Positions 11,352 to 22,014 of a stretch of 64,000 nt of DNA are shown piece after piece (position 1 is the first letter of the stretch; each line of letters opens with the position of its first letter). Source of the stretch: Schlesneria paludicola DSM 18645 (lineage in GTDB: Bacteria; Planctomycetota; Planctomycetia; Planctomycetales; Planctomycetaceae); assembly GCA_945876035.1 (NCBI GenBank), contig CAMCMU010000014.1, forward strand, positions 1-64,000. Reading direction: 5' to 3'. The notes beneath the pieces are model-generated. The model worked only from the letters and a program-made list of their open reading frames with translations, did no database searches and had not been told where the DNA came from. The position numbers and the translations under genes are program-made.

Positions 11352-12299
11352 TCAGTGTTTTTCCGTTGTCCATTGAAGGAACTGCTCCCGCGCTTCGGCG
11401 ACTTGACCTGTAACCGCGTCCCCTTCATGGATGTACATTCCATAACGCATGTGCAGCGGAGGTGATTTTTTTTCTAAAATAACCGGATTGGCTTTTGTCG
11501 CGTCGTCCTGATACGCACCTTCTCCGAACGGACTCACCGAAAACAGGCCATAATCGCGGACGTGGAAACGTGACGGCCGGAAGTTCGACGGGTGATCCAT
11601 AATTGCGACACCATAGATTTTTCCATCAACGGGTCCGGAATAATCGACCCATTTCGACGGCCGCCCCCAGCACTCCTTGGCAGACTGTTTCCCTTCGGAA
11701 TTCACAACAATCCCCCCCACGTTTTCTCGCATGGTCGCCGCCACGCGGATACCGAGCCAGCCTTCTTTCGTATCCTTAAACGTCACTTGGCTGACGACGG
11801 CGGTCAGCGTGATGTCATAGACGATCAGGCGTGAAGGGAAAAAACTCACCGTAGAATTTTCGATGAGTATCGGTCTGCCGTCTGGTCCGACCCAGTGATT
11901 TGTTAAGCTGAGTGATGCAGGAACACCGGGAGAGAGCACCACTTCCTGATTGACGATCTTCCCTTTCTCACCCCAAAACTTGATTCCATTGACTTCATCA
12001 ACGGCCAGCCAGATTCCCTTGTGATGCGGATGGTCGTTGTCGCTTGGGTCATCGAGTGGCCGAGTGATGATCGAACCATCCGATGCTCGAACCGGCGAGA
12101 AAAAGGGCTTCTCGAATTTATCGTCATTCCGCCAAATGGTGAACTCGGAGTCTCCAATCATAACGGCCAACCCTTGTTCCACGCTCTTAAACACCACCGG
12201 TTTCTGAGGTTGCTCCGACCGTCCCTGTTTAGGAAAAACGAGAGCCGAAAAACTGCAGAGCACAACAAGAGACCTGAGGATCGATAACGGGGGCATCAT
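11352..12299 (-). CDS. DUF6807 / PmoA-family secreted protein
   Basis: RPLDDPSDNDHPHHKGIWLAVDEVNGIKFWGEKGKI; signal peptide after MMPPLSILRSLVVLCSFSALVF. Confidence 0.8.
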   Translation of the reverse strand: MMPPLSILRSLVVLCSFSALVFPKQGRSEQPQKPVVFKSVEQGLAVMIGDSEFTIWRNDDKFEKPFFSPVRASDGSIITRPLDDPSDNDHPHHKGIWLAVDEVNGIKFWGEKGKIVNQEVVLSPGVPASLSLTNHWVGPDGRPILIENSTVSFFPSRLIVYDITLTAVVSQVTFKDTKEGWLGIRVAATMRENVGGIVVNSEGKQSAKECWGRPSKWVDYSGPVDGKIYGVAIMDHPSNFRPSRFHVRDYGLFSVSPFGEGAYQDDATKANPVILEKKSPPLHMRYGMYIHEGDAVTGQVAEAREQFLQWTTEKH

Positions 12300-12628
12300 A
12301 TTTTCCTCATTCAAAACAGCAGCGAACAGATTCAATCAAGGACGGAAGCAACAAAATACGGATTCCGTGACTTCGCTTTCAGACAGTGAAAAGAACCCAT
12401 TCGCCTGACAATGGCTACGCGAGTCCCTCTGCGATGCAACTGATCGTAAACGGTGGGGTCTCATGTCACCACACATCGACAACGCGACGCCCCGAAAAAG
12501 CCTCCTGAATCTTGCTTGCACCCTAATGCGGTCGCTCCGGGTTTTACGGGTAACGCGTATCTGAGGCCATCGGATGCCGTGAGATTCCTGAATACGGGTC
12601 GGTGGCTGAAGCCTGAAACTCGACCGCG

Positions 12629-13498
12629 ATGTCCGTTTTCAGCGGCAGGGCGAAGACGATATGTTACGGCCTTCGATTCTTGCCGCCGAGTGGTTCTGCT
12701 GCTAAAAGTAACGAGACAAGGGTACGAACTACCAGCTTTGGTCCAAGAATGTTTTGTCACGGCTCCCCACAGAAGGCCCGCAAGAAAGCCGATCATTCGG
12801 CAATCAAGTCGCGTCCGCTCCGACCGTATCCTGAGCCGGAAGGTGGTTCACAACCATCCCGACACAAACTTGAATCACGTGAATGGGAAATCGTCATTTC
12901 CGGAGAGCTTTCCGACAAAAACGGGGATTTGCATCACCGGTTGTTGGATCTGCCGAGAAACTCGCGAGGAACGATATTTTTCGATTCCTGCGGTGGAAGT
13001 GCGTTCATTGGACTGGCGCTTGCCAGTCTGATTCGATTGCGCGGGCTCAAGGCAACGGCCGTCGTCGCCGGAGAATGCAGCTCCGCGGCCTTGATGCCTT
13101 TTGCGGCTTGCGTGGAGCGATATGTCACACCCCACTCCACATTACTGTTTCACCCCATCCGTTGGCAGAGTGAAGAACAGGTCCGATTGCAAGAGGCCGC
13201 CGAATGGGCACGACACTTCAAAATCATGGAAACCGATCACGACGGACTCATCTCCCGGCTTTTTAACTGTAACGAGGAAACCATTCGACGATGGAACAAC
13301 CCCGGCCGATTTGTGTCCGGTGAGGAACTCTGTGCTGCCGGATTGGCTCAGCTTGTCACCCTGTTCGACGGAGATATCTGGTCTCAGAAAACTCGACGAA
13401 GAGGCGGATGCCCCTTGTCGTTTCAGGCACCTACTCTCGATGCCGCTTCGTTGACTCGGCATTCGGAGAATGAGCCTGAACGGCCAAGAGAGCATTAA
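12629..13498 (+). CDS. ClpP/crotonase-fold Clp-protease-like protein (divergent; start uncertain)
   Basis: IVISGELSDKNGDLHHRLLDL, FFDSCGGSAFIGLALASLIR, AGECSSAALMPFAAC, PHSTLLFHPIRW, RFVSGEELCAAGLAQLV. Confidence 0.75.
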   Translation: MSVFSGRAKTICYGLRFLPPSGSAAKSNETRVRTTSFGPRMFCHGSPQKARKKADHSAIKSRPLRPYPEPEGGSQPSRHKLESREWEIVISGELSDKNGDLHHRLLDLPRNSRGTIFFDSCGGSAFIGLALASLIRLRGLKATAVVAGECSSAALMPFAACVERYVTPHSTLLFHPIRWQSEEQVRLQEAAEWARHFKIMETDHDGLISRLFNCNEETIRRWNNPGRFVSGEELCAAGLAQLVTLFDGDIWSQKTRRRGGCPLSFQAPTLDAASLTRHSENEPERPREH

Positions 13499-14084
13499 AC
13501 CGGCGATGACGATGAGTCATGATCGTTCTCAAGGATTGTCTCAGGGACCTGCATCGGTCGACCTCAGGCATCGATCACGGGTCCGAGTCGATGTCCTCTG
13601 GCTTTGTCATGCGGCGACCTGATTGTCTCCGAAAGGGACACACGCTCAACGCGATCTGCCCCGCAGCCTCTTTGGTGTTGCCAGACGGATTAGCCGAACA
13701 GAACACCCACACGGCATCGATCCGCTGCCTCGAGCAGATGACTTCGGACGATTTCAACAGCCCACCGGGGGGAACATGGCATGGCACGTTTGCCCCAGTG
13801 GGCTCACTTTTCATACTGATTGGCAGACACCCCCTGATCCCTGCAGCACACTTCGTTTCAGTTCCTCTCCTCCGAGGTGAGTCAATCGTGTGTTCCGTAT
13901 GTCGCAGGTGACGTTGCCCCTATTTCGTCAGCACGCTCCTGCCAAAAGCCGCAGGAGTTGCCTGCATCGGTTGGCGTTGCAGTTCGGGCGACAGCCTGGC
14001 AGATATGCTCGAGGCCCGACGCATTCCCCGGACGTGGAAGCCATCGAGTAATGGTCGATCGGTGACGTTCAATGCGTGATTCAG

Positions 14085-15063
14085 TGAGCGGCAGCAGCCA
14101 AGATAGCCTTTGCAGCATTGTGTCCGGGCGCCCCGGTCACCGAACCACAGGGGTGAGTCCCTGATCCGCACAACCAGAGTCCATCGAGTGGCGTTTAATC
14201 GGCAGACCAAGCGGGCAAGGGTCGGCGATGGAGCAATTAGTCCAGTGTCATGTCGACATAGCGAATGCTAGCGTCGGTGATCGCTGTTTCCGATTCCATG
14301 TCGGCCGTGGTATACAACCGTTCCCATTCGATCAGCTCCCGAAATCCGGGCGCGTACTGCTCAACCGTCTGAACGATCGATTCCACAACTCGAGGCCGCC
14401 ACACCTCCCAATCGTCATCGCGTGGGAGAAGCGAAACGGACCCAAACCCCTAGGATTTGTTTGCCTAACGTTACCATTTCGGGCACGAGCAGCGTTGGGA
14501 ACTGAAGACTGAGAATCGGTTGGCGGGCGGGGATGCCCGCCTGCGCATCGAGCCAAGCGTGTTCGTAGTATTCTAAAGTGGGGGCGATCCTGACCGCGCT
14601 GATTTCCATGCTTGGGGAAAGGCATGTGAATGTCGGCGTTCCACTTAGCACGGCATGATACTTCTATATAGCCCTCGCGAGTTTTAATCTGTTGCACTTA
14701 ACGACGGAACGCGTTGGGGATATGGGAGGCGTCCACCAGTCGTAGGAATGTCCGCTTCGGATCGGCGCTGGAGACGATGAGTGGGGCTCGCAGTTCCTCG
14801 CCCCCCTGCAAGCGGACACCGCATGCACGGCTATTTTCGACCAGCACTGTTTCCACCGGCAATTCGGTGCGGATGGTGGCTCCGAATCGCCGTGCGGCGT
14901 CGGCGAGGGCGGCGGAGATTTCCCCCATACCGCCACGAACGATACCCGATCGGCCTTCGATTCCCGCACCATCATTGGCCAAATCCAAGACCTCGGCGAG
15001 CAGGGATCCCACTGCGGTGGGGTAGCCACAATCGTCGGCGCGGGCCAACGCGTACTTGACTTT
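14085..15063 (-). pseudogene. Frameshifted remnant of phytoene-desaturase-type NAD(P)/FAD-dependent oxidoreductase, N-terminus missing
   Basis: Fragments in different minus frames: GGMGEISAALADAARRFGATIRTELPVETVLVE; TLEYYEHAWLDAQAGIPARQPILSLQFPTL; IVQTVEQYAPGFRELIEWERLYTTADMESE; DGLWLCGSGTHPCGSVTGAPGHNAAKAILAAAAH*. Confidence 0.85.
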
Positions 15064-15175
15064 GTCTATCAGAGAGATTCTCTGTGACACCAGAATAGAA
15101 CCAAAAATACGCAGTTGATACCTATGGCGGGAGTCAACAAGACACCTAACGACACGGACGAAAGCAAGATGGCGA
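15064..15175. repeat. 112-bp direct repeat, copy 1 (identical to 55000..55111); possible mobile-element end
   Basis: GTCTATCAGAGAGATTCTCTGTGACACCAGAATAGAACC...GACGAAAGCAAGATGGCGA identical by eye in both copies; abuts the truncated oxidoreductase. Confidence 0.95.
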
Positions 15176-15441
15176 AGCGTATCGTTGCTCGCGCTATCGC
15201 CTCAAGTGCGGTTTATAACACAAATTCTACGTTGATCTTTTCGGCGGTTGCCGATTGCGACCACTTGCTGCCATCGAGTCTGAACGATCTCGTATCCGGT
15301 ATCGTTCGTGTTGCTCGTTTTCCACGTGTCGAGGCGAATCGCTATGGAAGTCAAAGAGGCGCCGACGTGGTATTCTCGTGGAGACTAGATGTTTCATCGA
15401 TCGATAGCGGTCCTCGCAAAAATTGTTCAAATATACGTGGC

Positions 15442-15463
15442 AAACGCCGCGGCCGCGGCGTTT
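15442..15463. repeat. 22-bp perfect palindrome
   Basis: AAACGCCGCGGCCGCGGCGTTT is its own reverse complement. Confidence 0.9.
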
Positions 15464-15721
15464 CTGAGGGGAGGCCGCCAAATCGAAAATCACTCCGCCT
15501 CTGAAGCGTGGCAGCCTTCCTAGACGCAGCCTACCGGGTCGAAGAGTGTGCCGTTTTTTCGGCACGCAGGATGTCGCAATGTGCTTGCGATCGGTAGACT
15601 GCGCGAACTGTTTAGTTGCTCTGCAATTTCAGATTTGCACGCCTCATTTTAAAATCTTACAGACGAGTGACTCTTGACGAACAGCGATGATTTTTTTTTG
15701 CGGTTGCTGTCTTGACCACGT

Positions 15722-15757
15722 CGTTTTGTGTGCAGATCACGTTTTGTGTGCAGATCA
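15722..15757 (+). repeat. 18-bp perfect tandem duplication upstream of rsmB
   Basis: CGTTTTGTGTGCAGATCA x2. Confidence 0.9.
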
Positions 15758-15810
15758 CAGAGTCATGATTTTCTCAGAGCTCCATCGATATTCATTCGGA
15801 AGTTTCCTAC

Positions 15811-17277
15811 TTGCCAACACACCGTGATGACTCATCGGACAATTTTGAAGTGTGTGGCCCTCTTCTTTCGGCCCGGACCGCACGGGAAGCGGCATTCATC
15901 GCTATCGAAGAGTTTCGCAATTCCGGCACATGGTTAAGCGACGTGTTAGACCGCATTTTTCGTTCTGCCAGTCTGCCTCCGATTGAGCGTGGGTTGGCTA
16001 CGGAACTGGCTTGCGGTGTGGTTCGGCGGCAGGAGACACTGGACGCCATATTATCGCAGCTCGTGTCTCGGCGGATTGGAAATGTCGAGCCGTCGTTGCT
16101 CACGATTTTGCGGCTTGGTATTTATCAACTGACGCTCCTCGATGGTATTCCGTCGCATGCCGCTGTGCATGAAACGGTTGAATTGACAAGGCGTCTTGGT
16201 CGGCATCAGTGGACGGGATTTGTGAACGGCGTTCTTCGCGGTGGAACGCGAATCGTGACGCAAGTCTTCGACAAGGAACCGTCTGCATTTGGGGTCCCCG
16301 TCGGAGTCGCTCGGTATCGTCGGCTTGAGGCACCGGTCTTTGCCGATCCGAAATTCAATGTGTGTGGGTACTTTGCGGATGCGTTTAGTTTTCCAGACTG
16401 GCTCGTTGAACGCTGGGCCGCGCGTCTGATCCCCTCCGATTTATTTCGACTCGGTCTGTGGTTCAACACACCGGGCAAGTTGACGTTGCGTGTCAACCGA
16501 CTTCGAACAGCGCCGGATTCGTTGGTCAATGAATTTCAGGTTGCCGGTATTGCCGGGCAGCGCATTGCGGGATCGGATTCCATCCAACTACACGATTCCT
16601 GTTCGGTGGAGGCATTACCAGGTTACACGGACGGACGTTTCGCGGTGCAAGATTTGTCTGCCAGCCGTGCGGCACTCCGCTTGGCACCTCGACCCGGACA
16701 ACGCGTTTGGGATTTGTGCGCCGCGCCAGGGGGCAAGACCTGCCACTTGGCAGAATTGATGCAAAACGAAGGGGAAATCATCGCGACCGATATTCGACCA
16801 GATCGACTGGCACTCATCGAGGAAAACCGATCTCGTTTGGGTGCGGATATTATCCGAACGAGATTGATCGGACATGACCTGTCCAACATTCCGGAGGGTC
16901 TTTTTGATGCGGTTTTGGTTGATGTCCCCTGCTCGAATACGGGCGTATTGGGAAAGAGACCGGAGGCGCGGTGGCGTATTAATGCGGCCGAAATTACGGA
17001 ATTGAGTGGAATTCAAGCGCGATTATTGACCGCGGGATTGGGGAGTCTCGCAGTCAATGGTCGCTTGGTCTATTCCACCTGCAGTATTGAGTCCGAAGAG
17101 AACGAACAACTGGTGCGCCGCGTCCTTGCGGGGAGAGCGGATGTTCAGTTAATCGAAGAGGAGCACTTCTTTCCTGGACAGCCGACGGACGGTGGGTATC
17201 AAGCGTTGCTTGTCCGGACACATTCAGAGAGTTCCGCGAATCTCGTCGCCGAAATCGGTTGTCTGACGGCATCTTGA
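15811..17277 (+). CDS. rsmB: 16S rRNA (cytosine-C5) methyltransferase RsmB (NusB-like N-terminus)
   Basis: NusB-like N-term; VWDLCAAPGGKTCHLAELM; VDVPCSNTGVLGKRPEARWR; LVYSTCSIESEENEQLV. Confidence 0.93.
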   Translation: MPTHRDDSSDNFEVCGPLLSARTAREAAFIAIEEFRNSGTWLSDVLDRIFRSASLPPIERGLATELACGVVRRQETLDAILSQLVSRRIGNVEPSLLTILRLGIYQLTLLDGIPSHAAVHETVELTRRLGRHQWTGFVNGVLRGGTRIVTQVFDKEPSAFGVPVGVARYRRLEAPVFADPKFNVCGYFADAFSFPDWLVERWAARLIPSDLFRLGLWFNTPGKLTLRVNRLRTAPDSLVNEFQVAGIAGQRIAGSDSIQLHDSCSVEALPGYTDGRFAVQDLSASRAALRLAPRPGQRVWDLCAAPGGKTCHLAELMQNEGEIIATDIRPDRLALIEENRSRLGADIIRTRLIGHDLSNIPEGLFDAVLVDVPCSNTGVLGKRPEARWRINAAEITELSGIQARLLTAGLGSLAVNGRLVYSTCSIESEENEQLVRRVLAGRADVQLIEEEHFFPGQPTDGGYQALLVRTHSESSANLVAEIGCLTAS

Positions 17278-17691
17278 GCGGCAGTTCTCCGCGATCCTAT
17301 CTCTTCGCGATCGTTGGCCTGCGTGAATTTGGAGCGATGCGTTCGGTCGCACATTCCGCCGCGGCACCCAATTTCTGCTCGCAGTACGGATCCAGATAGG
17401 GAATGCCGAACAGAGACGCGATCTCTGGCCGCAAGTTACAGGTTTCCTCAATTTTGATTGAAAAACAATTCCCTTTTGGCGGACTGGCTTCAACACCACT
17501 GAAACGTCTGCTATGTTACTCGGCTGTTCGTCTCGCTTCCTCATGCGTGGCGACTCAACAAGTCTTTCAGATCGCATGGCAAGGTCCCTGCAACAACGCT
17601 CTGCCTCTGACTTGTGCCGTCGGTCTTATCTCCTTCGTTTCCTGAGTTGGGCACTTGTCCGTCGAGTGTTCACTCGCTGAGTTTTGTTACC

Positions 17692-19524
17692 ATGCGCCGG
17701 TTCGATATCCGTAACATTGCCATCATCGCTCACGTCGATCACGGCAAGACAACATTGGTCGATTGTCTTCTCAAATCCAGCGGTCAGTTCCGCGAATCTC
17801 AACTTCAGGGCGATTGCATTCTTGATTCGAATGATCTTGAGCGGGAACGCGGAATCACGATTCTTGCCAAAAATATCGCTCTAATGTATGGCGACATCAA
17901 AATCAATATTATTGATACGCCTGGACATGCTGACTTTGGCGGTGAGGTGGAACGGGTGTTGCGTATGGCTGATGGTGCCCTCGTTTTGGTCGATGCATTT
18001 GAGGGGCCACGTCCACAAACACGATTTGTCCTCAAGAAGGCTTTAGAACTGGGACTGCAGCCGATCGTCGTGGTCAATAAGATTGATCGCCATGACGCTC
18101 GGCCGCAGGAAGTTTTGAGTGAGACGTTCGACCTGTTTGTGGAACTGGGAGCGAGCGACGAGACTCTCGACTTCCCCTATGTCTTTGCCAGCGGTCGGGC
18201 GGGGTATGCCACACTCGATCCGACAATCCCGTCAGACAATATCAAACCGTTGCTCGACACGATCGTCCGCCATATCCCTGGTCCGCTGACCAATCCCACC
18301 GGTCCGTTTCAGATGATGGTCACCTCGCTCGCGTACTCGGAATTCGTGGGAAGAATTGCAACCGGTCGGATTGTCAGTGGTACGGTCAAGCCGAATCAGA
18401 AAGTGGTGTTAATGAAGGCGGGTGGCGTCAAATCTCTGCAACAGGTGGTCACGGTCGAAGTCTTTGACAAATTGGGACGGACGTCTGTCAATGAAGGGAC
18501 CGCAGGCGATATCGTTGCTCTGACAGGTTTGGAGAAGCCCGAGATTGGTGATACGGTGGCAGACCCTCTGAATGCTCTGGCACTCCCGCGGATTAGTGTT
18601 GATGAGCCGACATTATCGATGCAGTTCACCATTAATTCTTCGCCATTCGCCGGGCAAAAGGTTGGCGGTGGAAAGTATCTGACCACGCGGCACATTCGGG
18701 ACCGGCTCAACAGAGAGCTAGAAGCGAATGTGGCTCTTCGTGTCGAAGAATCGGAAGACAAAGAGGCCTTCAAAGTTTCCGGACGCGGAGTTCTGCATCT
18801 GGCCGTGCTTGTCGAAACGATGCGTCGCGAAGGCTATGAATTGTCTGTCGGTAAACCAACCGTGATTCGTAAAATCATTGATGGAAAGGTTTGCGAACCA
18901 TTTGAATTATTGGAAATCGACGTTCCCACGACAGAACTCGGCCCGGTGATGGAAGTCGTCGGCAACCGACGTGGTGAAGTCCTCGACCTTACCGGTAACG
19001 CCACAGGATTCACGCACATCGAATTTTCAATACCCGCACGAGGACTAATCGGAATTCGGACGCGACTGCTCAATGCCACTCGGGGTGAAGCAATCATTCA
19101 TCACCGCTTTGACGAGTACAAAAAGGTCGAAGGTGAGGTCCCTCATCGAGCGAATGGGGTCCTGATTTCACAGGAACGGGGCAAAGCGGTTCCGTTTGCA
19201 TTGTTTAAGCTTCAAGACGGAAAAGATTTCTTCATTGCACCGGGCGACGAAGTCTACGAAGGAATGATTGTCGGCGAAAATTCACGTGACAGTGACATGA
19301 TTATCAATCCCATCCGTGAAAAGAAGCTGACCAATATGCGTTCGTCAGGAACCGACGACAATGTGATACTGAAACCGCCTCGAAAAATGTCGCTGGAAAT
19401 GGCGTTAGAGTACATCGAAGACGATGAGTATGTTGAAGTGACTCCGTCTATTATTCGGTTGCGGAAAATCAAACTCACCGAGCAGGAGCGCAAACGAAGC
19501 TCCCGATCGAATTCGGACTCATAA
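17692..19524 (+). CDS. typA: Translational GTPase TypA/BipA
   Basis: MRRFDIRNIAIIAHVDHGKTTLVDCLLKSSG; DTPGHADFGGEVERVL; VNKIDR; C-term domain intact. Confidence 0.96.
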   Translation: MRRFDIRNIAIIAHVDHGKTTLVDCLLKSSGQFRESQLQGDCILDSNDLERERGITILAKNIALMYGDIKINIIDTPGHADFGGEVERVLRMADGALVLVDAFEGPRPQTRFVLKKALELGLQPIVVVNKIDRHDARPQEVLSETFDLFVELGASDETLDFPYVFASGRAGYATLDPTIPSDNIKPLLDTIVRHIPGPLTNPTGPFQMMVTSLAYSEFVGRIATGRIVSGTVKPNQKVVLMKAGGVKSLQQVVTVEVFDKLGRTSVNEGTAGDIVALTGLEKPEIGDTVADPLNALALPRISVDEPTLSMQFTINSSPFAGQKVGGGKYLTTRHIRDRLNRELEANVALRVEESEDKEAFKVSGRGVLHLAVLVETMRREGYELSVGKPTVIRKIIDGKVCEPFELLEIDVPTTELGPVMEVVGNRRGEVLDLTGNATGFTHIEFSIPARGLIGIRTRLLNATRGEAIIHHRFDEYKKVEGEVPHRANGVLISQERGKAVPFALFKLQDGKDFFIAPGDEVYEGMIVGENSRDSDMIINPIREKKLTNMRSSGTDDNVILKPPRKMSLEMALEYIEDDEYVEVTPSIIRLRKIKLTEQERKRSSRSNSDS

Positions 19525-19536
19525 TCGCAGCTCTTG

Positions 19537-19563
19537 TCCCTCAGGAAATGTGTGTCTGAGGGA
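19537..19563 (+). terminator. Stem-loop downstream of typA (weak: no T-tract)
   Basis: TCCCTCAG-N11-CTGAGGGA, 13 nt after stop. Confidence 0.4.
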
Positions 19564-20485
19564 TTGCACCGGCCGCCCATATTGCGGCTGATCAGGACCA
19601 GCGAACGTTTCGGTGACAGCGTGCTTTTCGATGTCCCGCGGCGTTTTTCAGTCTGCCTGAGGCGGTCTCCGTCCGTTGTGGACGGAATTTCTAAGACAGC
19701 CGCTGCCCCGTTCTGCGGGTACCTCAAGTCTGATGATCGGTGTCGGAGGCAAAGGACGCTTGTGTTGTCCTAAGTTTCAGAAATCGCGTCGGGACCGTTG
19801 TTTCCTCGACATGCGAGGAAACAACCCCGCGAAGAGCCTTGATCGGGAATTCGCGTTTCGTTGTGGGTCTCCAACGATGCTTGAGACGATCAGTGATTGT
19901 GGCGGATTTCAGTGGTCTGCGATTCCGCAAATCGCTGTGGTCTGTTCGAACAAAGCGGCAGAGACTTGGTCTGTTGCCTAATCTTGCGAAACTCACCGCC
20001 GGTGACGATTTCTGTGCTGAGTTGTTCCATCCTAAAAACGAATGTTGACTTCTGTTCATGGAGTCCGTCCAATCACAACCGCTTTGATGGATTCCCGTTG
20101 CGGAGCAGCTCGATGCGCGACGGACTCAGCGGCGTCCGCGTGATGTTCTCAGCGACTCAGAGTCGCGTGGAAAGGCGGCGAGAAACTGTGAAGGGCTGAA
20201 GGTTGGCGGGCGAAACGTGCAGGGCCGTATCTGTTGGAATGACTTGCTGGAGCGTGGATGGCAGGTCACTTTCAGGAGCTGTTCCTGGATTCGACGTAGC
20301 ATCCGTCTGGCTCAAGTCAGTCGTCGGTCTTCGTCGCCTCTCGAAGTCAGAGGCTTCGACGATCTCGCCGCGGCGTCTCAGTCCGTCCAGAGTGGCTTCC
20401 GCGAGTCCTTGGCTGCTGAGCCCCTGCGTCTAGTTTTCGACAGGTCAGATTTCGAGTGGTTTATGGCCGCGTCCCGGCACCTGGA

Positions 20486-21952
<1,467 letters not shown>

Positions 21953-22014
21953 ATCGTTACCAATGACGTCGGAGAATCAAAACAAAGGGGAATCGAAAAA
22001 GCGTGGAACGTGTC

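Noticed and set aside
13519-13911. 130-aa ORF between the ClpP-like gene and the oxidoreductase remnant
   Set aside because: No recognisable family, overlapping ORFs in other frames, and composition typical of noncoding high-GC sequence
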